From an uncultured Flavobacteriaceae bacterium (GTDB taxonomy: Bacteria > Bacteroidota > Bacteroidia > Flavobacteriales > Flavobacteriaceae), in contig CAJQLB010000013.1 of NCBI GenBank assembly GCA_905479065.1, forward strand, positions 1 to 64,000: a stretch of DNA of 64,000 nucleotides, written 5' to 3'. Each line of letters opens with the position of its first letter. Positions within the stretch are counted from its first letter, which is position 1. Under the pieces are notes generated by a model, which worked only from the letters and a program-made list of their open reading frames with translations, ran no database searches and was not told the origin of the DNA. Both the position numbers and the translations under genes were made by a program. This document shows positions 10,291 through 18,198 of the stretch, in pieces.

Positions 10291-10740
10291 TTATGGTTGA
10301 GGAATAACTTCAAAAGGCAAATCTATTGTCACCTCTCTGTGTAATCTGACTACTGCGTTGTATTTTCCTAAACGTTTAACATTACCACCTATCACTGTGA
10401 TAAATTTCTTATCAATATCCTGGCCTTCTTTTGAAAGGGCTTCAGATACATCAATATTGTTTACAGATCCAAACAACTTGTCTCCTGTTCCTACCTTTGA
10501 CGCAATTTTTATCTCTAATGCTTTTATCGCATCGGCCACCTTATTAGCATCATCAACAATCTTTTGTTCTTTAAAAGCACGTTGCTTTAAATTTTCAGCA
10601 AGCACTTTTTTTGCTGATGAGGTTGCTAATACAGCGTTCCCATTTGGAATTAAATAATTTCTACCATAACCGTTCTTAACTGTTACAATGTCGTCCTTAA
10701 ATCCTAGTCCTTCGACGTCTTGTTTTAAAATAAGTTCCAT
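10291..10740 (-). CDS. rplI: 50S ribosomal protein L9
   Basis: 149 residues, the usual length. The N-terminal domain has the L9 pattern (M-E-L-I-L-K-Q-D-V-E-G-L-G, then V-K-N-G-Y-G-R-N-Y-L-I-P). A lysine-rich connecting helix leads into the C-terminal domain with K-L-F-G-S-V. It binds 23S rRNA near the base of the L1 stalk. It is the last gene of the rpsF-rpsR-rplI operon, 12 bases after rpsR, and is followed by a strong terminator. Confidence 0.98.
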   Translation of the reverse strand: MELILKQDVEGLGFKDDIVTVKNGYGRNYLIPNGNAVLATSSAKKVLAENLKQRAFKEQKIVDDANKVADAIKALEIKIASKVGTGDKLFGSVNNIDVSEALSKEGQDIDKKFITVIGGNVKRLGKYNAVVRLHREVTIDLPFEVIPQP

Positions 10741-10752
10741 GTTATAATATTT

Positions 10753-11049
10753 TTATTTGTATAAATCTGTAACGTAAGGCATGAGGGCTAAATGGCGAGC
10801 TCTCTTTACTGCGACAGCGACTTTTCTTTGATATTTTAATGATGTTCCTGTTAAACGTCTTGGCAATAATTTGCCTTGTTCATTAATAAAACGCATTAAA
10901 AAGTCAGAGTCTTTGTAATCAACGTATTTAATACCTGTTTTTTGAAACATACAATACTTTTTCTTCTTGTTTGTTTCAATGTTTAATGGTGTTAGATATC
11001 TAATTTCACCATCTTTTTTTCCTTTAGCTTGTTGTTCTATACTTGACAT
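10753..11049 (-). CDS. rpsR: 30S ribosomal protein S18
   Basis: 98 residues, somewhat long for S18 because of an N-terminal extension of about 20 residues. The core contains [22 protein letters not shown] and [11 protein letters not shown]. It assembles next to S6 on the platform of the 30S subunit, which fits its position 2 bases after rpsF. Confidence 0.97.
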   Translation of the reverse strand: MSSIEQQAKGKKDGEIRYLTPLNIETNKKKKYCMFQKTGIKYVDYKDSDFLMRFINEQGKLLPRRLTGTSLKYQRKVAVAVKRARHLALMPYVTDLYK

Positions 11050-11051
11050 AA

Positions 11052-11390
11052 TTACGCTTTTTCTTTTAGTTTAACTCTTCTTCGCTCAGCCCATGACACA
11101 GCATGCTTGTCTAGTTTGACCGTTAAATAACGCATAAAACGCTCATCACGTCTAAATTCAACCTCTAATGGGTTAATGTGTTCACCGTCAATGGTAAACT
11201 CGAATAAATGGTAAAAACCACTTTTTTTGTTTTGGATTGGATAAGCTAATTTTTTCAAGCCCCAATCTTCTTTTGATATCATCTTAGCACCTTTAGAAAC
11301 AAGAAGATCTTCGTATTTCTTTACTGTTTCCTTTATCTGATCTTCAGATAAAACGGGATTTAAGATGAAAACAGTTTCATAATGATTCAT
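11052..11390 (-). CDS. rpsF: 30S ribosomal protein S6
   Basis: 112 residues. It has the S6 beta-alpha-beta core, beginning [12 protein letters not shown] and containing [10 protein letters not shown] and R-x-D-E-R-F-M-R-Y. First gene of the S6-S18-L9 operon; a good promoter lies just upstream. Its partner S18 follows after 2 bases. Confidence 0.97.
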   Translation of the reverse strand: MNHYETVFILNPVLSEDQIKETVKKYEDLLVSKGAKMISKEDWGLKKLAYPIQNKKSGFYHLFEFTIDGEHINPLEVEFRRDERFMRYLTVKLDKHAVSWAERRRVKLKEKA

Positions 11391-11418
11391 AAATTTGATT
11401 TATTTGTTAAAATGGCTG

Positions 11419-11450
11419 CAAAAATATGTATTATAAATCTTTTAGACAAC
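11419..11450 (-). promoter_or_regulatory. Promoter of rpsF-rpsR-rplI
   Basis: On the minus strand GTTG (11447-11450) and TATTTTTG (11419-11426) are spaced by 20 bases, a good match to the Bacteroidota -33/-7 promoter, ending 29 bases before the rpsF start. Confidence 0.7.
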
Positions 11451-11522
11451 ATTTTTACAGGTTAAGTCTTTAAATTCTGTATTTGTTAATATTATGTTAA
11501 AATCAACACTTTAACGATGTTT

Positions 11523-11554
11523 TTTGGTTTTTGTCCGAATTTTTTGTACTATTG
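11523..11554 (+). promoter_or_regulatory. Promoter of LytTR response regulator
   Basis: TTTG (11523-11526) and TACTATTG (11547-11554) are spaced by 20 bases, with one mismatch to TAnnTTTG. It predicts a leader of about 25 bases before the start at 11585. Confidence 0.6.
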
Positions 11555-11584
11555 TCGATATCTTAACCTAAAAACGATAATGTT

Positions 11585-12280
11585 ATGACTTTAAATTGTG
11601 TTGTTGTAGACGATTCTGCAATCCAGCGCTTATCTATAGTCAAATTAATAGAGAATCATTCCTCACTTAATTTGATTGCAGAATACAGTAGTGCTCTAGA
11701 AACCAAAAATGGCCTGAATACCCATAAGGTCGATTTAATTTTTCTTGATATCGAAATGCCAGTATTAAATGGTTTCGAATTACTTGACGTACTAAATAAT
11801 AAACCCCAAATTATTTTTGTAACAGGTAAAACGGAATATGCATTCAAAGCTTTCAACTATGATGCTACAGACTACTTGCAAAAACCGATAACAAGAGAAC
11901 GATTTAATACCGCTGTAGAAAAAGCGATGGAACAACATAAGTTGACCCTTGACTTTCAAGAAACAGATGGTGAACATATTTTTGTAAAAAGTAACCTTAA
12001 AAAGCGAAAAGTCTATATAAAAGATATTAAATGGATAGAAGCGCTTGGTGATTATGTAAAACTAGTGACGGAAGAAAACAGTCTTGTTGTTCTATCGACT
12101 ATGAAAGCTTTCGAAGCTGAACTACCTGAAGGTAAATTTTTAAGAATTCATAAATCTTACATAGTAAATCTTGATAAAATAGATCGCTTCAATAGCAAAA
12201 ATGTTGAAGTAGGGTCGTACGAAATCCCCTTAAGTAGAAACAAAAAAACACTACTTGTTGATGCCCTAAACAATATCTAG
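11585..12280 (+). CDS. LytTR-family response regulator
   Basis: 231 residues. The N-terminal receiver domain (about 1-118) has acidic pocket Asp9-Asp10, phospho-acceptor Asp55 in F-L-D-I-E-M-P, Thr80 and conserved Lys100 (Q-K-P). The C-terminal LytTR DNA-binding domain (about 130-231) contains W-I-E-A-L-G-D-Y-V-K and F-L-R-I-H-K-S-Y-I-V-N. Known: LytTR regulators bind paired direct repeats in promoters and usually respond to a 5TM or 7TM histidine kinase. No kinase is adjacent, so the gene is an orphan here. It converges with priA, 2 bases apart. Target genes cannot be read from the sequence. Confidence 0.93.
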   Translation: MTLNCVVVDDSAIQRLSIVKLIENHSSLNLIAEYSSALETKNGLNTHKVDLIFLDIEMPVLNGFELLDVLNNKPQIIFVTGKTEYAFKAFNYDATDYLQKPITRERFNTAVEKAMEQHKLTLDFQETDGEHIFVKSNLKKRKVYIKDIKWIEALGDYVKLVTEENSLVVLSTMKAFEAELPEGKFLRIHKSYIVNLDKIDRFNSKNVEVGSYEIPLSRNKKTLLVDALNNI

Positions 12281-12282
12281 TT

Positions 12283-14742
12283 TTAGTAGTTGTCTACATT
12301 TATTAAAACTCGAATAGGACGAAAACTTTTAATACTCAAGAAGCTATTTTTTATTTTAAGAATAGCTTCTTTTGTTTTGTTTAAAGACTGTTTCTCTGGT
12401 ATTTTCAATAGAATATTTTTGTGGTATTGATTACGTATTCTCGAAACAGGTGGGAATTCCGGACCTAATACATATGGATTAAATAACTGTCGTAATGAAG
12501 TTGCCAACCACTCAGCTCCTAAATTAACTTTTTGATAATCTTTATGTTTAATCGTTATTTTTATGATTCTGTAAACAGGAGGGTATTTGTAATTCTGTCG
12601 CTCAATAAATTGTTCATGAAACATGGCCTCGTAGTCATTCATTGACACTTGTTGCAAGATTTTATGAAAAGGATTGTACGTTTGAATTAGAACCTTACCC
12701 TGATTTGACGTTCTACCTGCCCTACCAGCTACTTGGTGCATTAATTGAAAGCTTCTTTCGTGAGCTCTAAAATCAGGAAAATTGAGTAGATTGTCTGCAT
12801 TCATAATTCCGACAAGACCGACATTTCTAAAATCTAATCCTTTTGTAAGCATTTGAGTTCCTACCAAAATATCTATTTCATTATTTTCAAAAGCTGTTAT
12901 AATCTTTTCATGTCCATGTTTTCCTCTCGTGGTATCTAAATCCATTCGAGAAACCTTTACATCTGGAAGTAGTGATGAAATTTCCTCTTGTATTTGTTCT
13001 GTCCCAAATCCTTTTTTGTTAAGTGAAGCACTACCACAAGCTTGACAAGATTTTTGCATTATCATGTTGTAACCACAATAATGACATCGCAACTCATTTT
13101 TAAATCGGTGAAATGTTAAACTAACATCACAATTTGGACATTGAGACGAGTGACCGCAAGTTTCACATTCCACAATTGGTGAAAAACCACGCCTATTTTG
13201 AAATAAAATTACTTGCTGAGAACCATCTATAGTATTCTTAATTTCCTCTAACAGGGAATCGCTAAAATGCCCTGTCATTCGTTTACGCTTATACTTATCC
13301 TTAAGGTCAACTAATTGTATTTCAGGCGCTAAAACGTTGTTATAACGCACATTCATTTCAACAAACCCATATTTTTTTGCAACTGTAGCATTGTAATAAC
13401 TTTCAATACTGGGGGTGGCAGTTCCTAAAATGGTTTTTGCTTTGAACAACGATGCTAAAACTATCGCTACATCTCGTGCATGGTAACGTGGTGAAGGATC
13501 AAATTGCTTGTATGAAGACTCGTGTTCCTCATCAATAATAACGAGGCCCAAATTACTAAACGGTAAAAAAACAGAAGAACGCGCACCTAAAACCACTTTC
13601 GCTTTCTCTGAGTTTTTTAAAACTTGGTTCCAAACTTCGATACGTTCACTGCCAGTATACCTCGAATGATACACGGCAATTTGATTTCCAAAATAGTGCT
13701 TCAAACGATTTACAAGTTGTGAGGTGAGAGCTATTTCAGGAACTAAATAAAGTATTTGTTGATTATTTTTTAAAGATGCTTCAATGAGTTTCACATAAAC
13801 CTCGGTTTTACCGGAAGAAGTTACTCCCTTCAATAAGGTCACATTGTGATTTTTAAACGACGTAATTAAGTTGTTTAATGCATTGGTTTGACTTTTATTC
13901 AATTTTTTTGACGGTTCTACTTGAGTATTTGCAAATGAAACCCGATCGACATCCAAAAAATACTCTTGAAAAATATTTTTATTAATTAATGATTTTATAT
14001 GGGACGATGTGGCTTTGCTTTTTAGTTTTAATTCTGACACCTTCACAGGAGCATTTGACATTGAAATTATCATGAAATAAGTCATGATAACATCTCTTTG
14101 TTTTGTAGCGCGTTTGTGTAATGAATTTAATAGATCTTCGCAATTTTTACCGGAATGATATGTCTCATTTAATCGCACATATCTGATTCTTTTTGGCTGA
14201 TAGCGCTCATACAATTCCTCCTTCAAGCTAATAATTTGGTTATCAAGAAGTTTCTTTACAGTTGGTAAACAATTCTTTTTATCTAAAATATCATTGACTT
14301 CCTTAATTTTGAGGACACTTTGATGTGATAAAGCCTCATAAATTAAAAATTCATCATCTTTTAAATTATGAGTATCAAAAATCTTTTGTTTATTTAGTGA
14401 TATAATTGTTTCACTTTCAAGTAAAAATGAACTTGGCATAGCGGCTCTTAGCACCTCTCCTAACGTTGATAGGTAGTATTTAGAAATCCAACTCCATAAC
14501 TTCAATTGATTTAAGGTTACTACAGGAGCTTTGTCCAAAATTTGATGGATAGATTTTGCCGTATATGCATGTGGTGCATTTTGATGAACTTTATGAACTA
14601 TTGCTGTATATATTTTTTGTTTTCCGAAAGGAACTGCAACACGCATCCCAGGTATTAGGAACGAAGACTCAGCTTCTGTAATGGCATAAGTGAAGAGCTT
14701 CTCTAAAGGTATAGGTAAAATGACATCTGTGAAATACATCAT
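12283..14742 (-). CDS. priA: Primosomal protein N' (replication restart helicase PriA)
   Basis: 819 residues. The N-terminal 3'-DNA-binding domain begins with F-T-D-V-I-L-P-I-P-L. The helicase core has Walker A G-V-T-S-S-G-K-T near 305, the DEEH box near 404 and G-T-Q-M-L-T-K-G-L-D-F. Between the helicase halves lies a zinc-binding insert with eight cysteines in C-x2-C pairs (about 525-568). Known: PriA recognises stalled forks and reloads the replicative helicase. Length is typical for Bacteroidota. It follows the YihY gene with no intergenic base, and nadC before that, forming a three-gene run. Confidence 0.97.
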   Translation of the reverse strand: MMYFTDVILPIPLEKLFTYAITEAESSFLIPGMRVAVPFGKQKIYTAIVHKVHQNAPHAYTAKSIHQILDKAPVVTLNQLKLWSWISKYYLSTLGEVLRAAMPSSFLLESETIISLNKQKIFDTHNLKDDEFLIYEALSHQSVLKIKEVNDILDKKNCLPTVKKLLDNQIISLKEELYERYQPKRIRYVRLNETYHSGKNCEDLLNSLHKRATKQRDVIMTYFMIISMSNAPVKVSELKLKSKATSSHIKSLINKNIFQEYFLDVDRVSFANTQVEPSKKLNKSQTNALNNLITSFKNHNVTLLKGVTSSGKTEVYVKLIEASLKNNQQILYLVPEIALTSQLVNRLKHYFGNQIAVYHSRYTGSERIEVWNQVLKNSEKAKVVLGARSSVFLPFSNLGLVIIDEEHESSYKQFDPSPRYHARDVAIVLASLFKAKTILGTATPSIESYYNATVAKKYGFVEMNVRYNNVLAPEIQLVDLKDKYKRKRMTGHFSDSLLEEIKNTIDGSQQVILFQNRRGFSPIVECETCGHSSQCPNCDVSLTFHRFKNELRCHYCGYNMIMQKSCQACGSASLNKKGFGTEQIQEEISSLLPDVKVSRMDLDTTRGKHGHEKIITAFENNEIDILVGTQMLTKGLDFRNVGLVGIMNADNLLNFPDFRAHERSFQLMHQVAGRAGRTSNQGKVLIQTYNPFHKILQQVSMNDYEAMFHEQFIERQNYKYPPVYRIIKITIKHKDYQKVNLGAEWLATSLRQLFNPYVLGPEFPPVSRIRNQYHKNILLKIPEKQSLNKTKEAILKIKNSFLSIKSFRPIRVLINVDNY

Positions 14743-15690
14743 TTATTTGGTTACTTTTTGATGTGCTCTCTTTAATGTTCTCAGAGTCACATTCAGTTCA
14801 AAGCCAAGCAATAATATATTAGCATTAAGCCACAAATAAAACATTAACACCAATAATGCGCCAATAGATCCATACAATTTATTGTATTGCCCAAAATTTT
14901 CGATGTACAAGCCAAATAAATAAGAACTTACGATTATCAGAATTGTTGTAAAGAGCGCTCCTGCTGAAAAAAATTTAGAAATCTTTCTATCTACCGTGCC
15001 AAAATAGTAGAGTAAAGAAGTTCCAAGATACAACATGGCTAGCGAAAAAAAATATTTTGAAAAAATAACCCAAAATAATTCGGTATTTGACTCTGTTATT
15101 CCTTGACTTTCTAAATTTTCAAATAATGGATGAATAACAGATACTTGAAAAGCTGTTAATACAATTACAGTGAAAATTAACAAAAGCGCAAGTATTACTG
15201 CAACACCTAAAGCGTAGATATATTGTTTGAATATATTGCGATTCAATTGTTTATGATATGAGTTTTTAAATCCTGAAAAAACAGCGTTTACGCCATTTGT
15301 CATTAATAAAATTGAAAGAACAAAAACTGAAGAAATAACACTCCCACCACTTATATTTTCAAAAATATTTTTTAAAAAAAAATCTGTCGTAGTTGGAGGT
15401 AAAAAAGACTCTAAAAACAATAAAAAATCGTTCTCAAAACCAGTCACTGGAATGTGTGGAATTAAAATTAAAATAAATAGTAAAAAAGGGAATAAAGCCA
15501 TAAAAAAACTAAATGAAATGGCACTTGCACGAATATTAAGGGTTCCAAGTATAATTCCTTTAATGTACATTTCGGAGAGATCATAAATAGATAACCCCTC
15601 AAAACCTGGCAATCGAATAGACTTTAAAAATTTGACAACCTCTTTAATAATAGGCATCTTAATCAATTTATCTTCAACTTGTCTACTCAT
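14743..15690 (-). CDS. YihY/BrkB family inner-membrane protein
   Basis: 315 residues with about six membrane segments. The YihY/virulence-factor-BrkB fold (once called ribonuclease BN) shows in A-S-A-I-S-F-S-F-F-M-A-L-F-P-F in the first segments and in G-S-I-G-A-L-L-V-L-M-F-Y-L-W-L-N near residue 270. The family's biochemical role is not settled; the RNase BN label was assigned in error. It sits between nadC and priA with no spacer on either side, indicating co-transcription rather than shared function. Confidence 0.9.
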   Translation of the reverse strand: MSRQVEDKLIKMPIIKEVVKFLKSIRLPGFEGLSIYDLSEMYIKGIILGTLNIRASAISFSFFMALFPFLLFILILIPHIPVTGFENDFLLFLESFLPPTTTDFFLKNIFENISGGSVISSVFVLSILLMTNGVNAVFSGFKNSYHKQLNRNIFKQYIYALGVAVILALLLIFTVIVLTAFQVSVIHPLFENLESQGITESNTELFWVIFSKYFFSLAMLYLGTSLLYYFGTVDRKISKFFSAGALFTTILIIVSSYLFGLYIENFGQYNKLYGSIGALLVLMFYLWLNANILLLGFELNVTLRTLKRAHQKVTK

Positions 15691-16548
15691 TTAGATAGCT
15701 TTCAAACTTAAATCCATATTGTGTACAGAATGGGTCAATGCTCCCGAGGAAATATAATTCACACCACATTCAGCGTACTTTCTCACTGTTGTTTCATCAA
15801 TATTTCCAGAAGACTCTGTAAGACATTTATTTCCTATCATTTTTACTGCCTTTACAGTGTCTGTTACACTAAAATTGTCAATTAAAATCCTAAAGACTCC
15901 TTCGCAACGTAAAATTTCTTCAATCTCACCTAAGCTTCTTGCCTCAACAATAATTTTTAAATCTTTGTTAGTATTTTTCAAATACTGTTGCGTATTGATA
16001 ATTGCCTTTGTAATGCTCCCGCAAAAATCAATGTGATTATCTTTAAGCATTATCATGTCAAACAATCCAAATCTATGATTTTCACCTCCACCAATACTAA
16101 CAGCCCATTTTTCAAGAGCTCTGATACCAGGTGTTGTTTTTCGAGTATCTAATATTTTTGTTTTTGTGCCATGTAAAAGATTGACAAAGACGTTTGTTTT
16201 TGTTGCGATGGCACTCATTCTTTGCATTCCATTTAAAACGAGGCGTTCTGCTCTCAATATAGATTGTGATGCTCCCTCAACATAAAACACGATGTCTCCC
16301 TCATTTACAAATACTCCTTCATTAATAATAATATTGATGGACAATGAACTATCAACATAGTTAAAAACATGTTTAGCGAAATTAACACCAGCAATAATTC
16401 CGGCCTCCTTTACCATCAACTTTGCTTTTCCATGTGCTGTTTTAGGTATGCATGCGAGCGAGGTATGATCACCGTCACCAATATCCTCGCGTATAGCATT
16501 CGCGATAATTAGATCAATTTCTTTATCAAATTCCAGTTGAGATATCAT
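15691..16548 (-). CDS. nadC: Nicotinate-nucleotide pyrophosphorylase (carboxylating)
   Basis: 285 residues, the standard length. It makes nicotinate mononucleotide from quinolinate and PRPP in de novo NAD synthesis. Family motifs are R-E-D-I-G-D-G-D-H-T near the N-terminus, L-N-G-M-Q-R-M-S-A-I-A-T, the D-T-R-K-T-T-P-G-I-R phosphoribosyl/quinolinate-binding segment and M-L-K-D-N-H-I. A -7 element TAAATTTG lies on the minus strand at 16585-16592. First gene of the nadC-yihY-priA run; nadA and nadB are not in the window. Confidence 0.97.
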   Translation of the reverse strand: MISQLEFDKEIDLIIANAIREDIGDGDHTSLACIPKTAHGKAKLMVKEAGIIAGVNFAKHVFNYVDSSLSINIIINEGVFVNEGDIVFYVEGASQSILRAERLVLNGMQRMSAIATKTNVFVNLLHGTKTKILDTRKTTPGIRALEKWAVSIGGGENHRFGLFDMIMLKDNHIDFCGSITKAIINTQQYLKNTNKDLKIIVEARSLGEIEEILRCEGVFRILIDNFSVTDTVKAVKMIGNKCLTESSGNIDETTVRKYAECGVNYISSGALTHSVHNMDLSLKAI

Positions 16549-16584
16549 AACTGCTAATTTAAGTTAAAATACTTATTGGTATCA

Positions 16585-16592
16585 CAAATTTA
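16585..16592 (-). promoter_or_regulatory. Probable -7 element upstream of nadC
   Basis: The minus strand reads TAAATTTG (TAnnTTTG consensus) 37 bases before the nadC start. No convincing -33 box. Confidence 0.5.
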
Positions 16593-16624
16593 TAAAGTAA
16601 TCAGACTTTTTATTATGATAATTA

Positions 16625-16751
16625 TTAAATGTCGCCTTGTTATTAATTTCAGACATTTCTTCAATCATTTACTAAAAAATTGATTTATTTTTAAATATCT
16701 TCATTGATCAAAAAAAAAAATTAAATTCATCACATTAGGAGCGACATTTAA
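16625..16751. repeat. 11-bp perfect inverted repeat flanking the rlmH leader
   Basis: TTAAATGTCGC at 16625-16635 is the exact reverse complement of GCGACATTTAA at 16741-16751. The arms are 105 bases apart and the right arm ends 4 bases before the rlmH ATG. In an RNA from either strand the arms could close a large stem-loop. No function is known to me. Confidence 0.7.
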
Positions 16752-16755
16752 AGAC

Positions 16756-17229
16756 ATGAAAATTAAGTTAATCAGCATTGGAAAAACAGATAGTAAACAG
16801 TTGCAAATTCTGATAAACGACTATACAAAGCGACTAAATCATTACATAAAATTCAGTTTCGATACAATTCCAGATTTAAAAAAATCAAAAAAATTAACAG
16901 AATCGCAGCAAAAAGAAAAAGAGGGTGATTTGATTTTATCAAAACTTAAAAGCTCAGACATTATGATTTTGCTTGATGAACACGGAACGCATTTCGATTC
17001 GGTAGGATTTTCAACTTATCTACAAAAACATATGAACTCAGGTATTAAAAACTTGGTTTTTGTTATTGGTGGTCCTTATGGCTTTTCAGAAAACCTTCGT
17101 CGAGTGGCAAAAGGTAAAGTGTCCTTATCAAAAATGACATTTTCACACCAAATGGTGAGATTATTCATCATTGAACAATTATACAGAAGCTTTACTATTT
17201 TAAAAAATGAACCTTATCACCATAAATGA
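16756..17229 (+). CDS. rlmH: 23S rRNA (pseudouridine-1915 N3) methyltransferase RlmH
   Basis: 157 residues, exactly the usual size for this SPOUT-fold enzyme. It carries the C-terminal knot motif V-F-V-I-G-G-P-Y-G-F-S and S-L-S-K-M-T-F-S-H-Q-M-V-R, followed by E-Q-L-Y-R-S-F and P-Y-H-H at the end. It methylates N3 of pseudouridine 1915 in helix 69 using SAM. Divergent from nadC and convergent with hpf. The leader contains half of an 11-bp inverted repeat. Confidence 0.97.
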   Translation: MKIKLISIGKTDSKQLQILINDYTKRLNHYIKFSFDTIPDLKKSKKLTESQQKEKEGDLILSKLKSSDIMILLDEHGTHFDSVGFSTYLQKHMNSGIKNLVFVIGGPYGFSENLRRVAKGKVSLSKMTFSHQMVRLFIIEQLYRSFTILKNEPYHHK

Positions 17230-17280
17230 GATTTTCAAATTCCTAAAGACTAGAAATTTCATATCAAAAAAAGTTAAATT

Positions 17281-17580
17281 CTAATGCGTTTTAAATAGGC
17301 CTTTTCTTTTTTTTAACTGTTTGGTTAAATCTTTAATTGCATACTTAACAGCATCCTCGTAACGTTCCTCATTGGAAGAAGCGAACAACCTAGGTCCAGG
17401 CATACTTAACTCCATTTTACAAATTTTACCCCTAACATCAGCATTCTGTTCTAATTCAAAATGAACAATAGCTCCAATGATACAATCATACTTTTTATGA
17501 AGTTTATTTAATTTCTTGGTAACATACGAATTCATCGTGTCACTTGTAGCCATATGCACATACTGGATATTAATAGTCAT
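17281..17580 (-). CDS. hpf: Ribosome hibernation-promoting factor (short type, HPF/RaiA family)
   Basis: 99 residues. Beta-alpha-beta-beta-beta-alpha fold of the S30AE family: begins M-T-I-N-I-Q-Y-V-H-M-A-T, with Y-E-D-A-V-K-Y-A-I-K-D-L-T-K-Q-L-K-K-R near the end. It lacks the C-terminal dimerisation domain of long HPF. Known: binds the 30S decoding region and stops translation in stationary phase. A full TTTG-N19-TAATTTTG promoter lies 24 bases upstream on the minus strand. Confidence 0.93.
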   Translation of the reverse strand: MTINIQYVHMATSDTMNSYVTKKLNKLHKKYDCIIGAIVHFELEQNADVRGKICKMELSMPGPRLFASSNEERYEDAVKYAIKDLTKQLKKRKGLFKTH

Positions 17581-17603
17581 ATTGGAAAATTTAAAATTTA
17601 TAC

Positions 17604-17634
17604 CAAAATTAACCAGGACTATGCTTAACTCAAA
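17604..17634 (-). promoter_or_regulatory. Promoter of hpf
   Basis: On the minus strand TTTG (17631-17634), 19 bases, then TAATTTTG (17604-17611): a perfect fit to the Bacteroidota promoter, with a short leader to the ATG at 17580. Confidence 0.75.
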
Positions 17635-17652
17635 TGACTAATATCATAGAAA

Positions 17653-18198
17653 CTAAATTTCCTTAGACATCATCTTCGTTGTGTTTTTCAGCATCACGAG
17701 TTGTCCAGATTCATTGGGATGCAGTCCATCCTCTAGAAAATGATTTGATTGCATACCGATAGAAAAGTCTATGTATGACAACTCCCTATCGACACAAAAA
17801 CCTATTAAATTATTTCTAAAGCCTCTAATGCACTCAGAATAATTTTCGTGAACCATATTCTTCTGATTTAAATTAAAAGAAGGTGTTAGCACACCAACGA
17901 AAGGTAGAATTTCACAGTGACGTGCTTGAGCTACCATTGCATAAATATTGGACATTATGAGTTCATCTTTTAAGCCAAACCACAAATCATTCGTACCGCC
18001 AAGTATCAAAAGATGTGTTGGCTCATGTTCATGCAATAATTTTTCACAACGAGATAACATTCCAAATGTTGTGTCTCCTGAAATTCCACAGTTAACAACG
18101 TCAATATGATACGTCAAATGAATTAAATTTGGCCATCCTTTTGAAATATCAATGTCGTACCCCTCAGTCAAGCTATCTCCTAAACACAATAATTTCAT
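17653..18198 (-). CDS. SGNH/GDSL hydrolase (TesA-like esterase/lysophospholipase)
   Basis: 181 residues. The four SGNH blocks are visible: G-D-S-L near residue 7 with the nucleophile Ser, the block II Gly in N-C-G-I-S-G, G-G-T-N-D for block III and D-G-L-H-P-N for the Asp/His pair. There is no obvious signal peptide, so it may be cytoplasmic, unlike E. coli TesA. Its start directly abuts the stop of the acyl-CoA synthetase gene, pointing to a shared transcript and a role in acyl-chain hydrolysis, though the substrate is not shown. Confidence 0.88.
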   Translation of the reverse strand: MKLLCLGDSLTEGYDIDISKGWPNLIHLTYHIDVVNCGISGDTTFGMLSRCEKLLHEHEPTHLLILGGTNDLWFGLKDELIMSNIYAMVAQARHCEILPFVGVLTPSFNLNQKNMVHENYSECIRGFRNNLIGFCVDRELSYIDFSIGMQSNHFLEDGLHPNESGQLVMLKNTTKMMSKEI

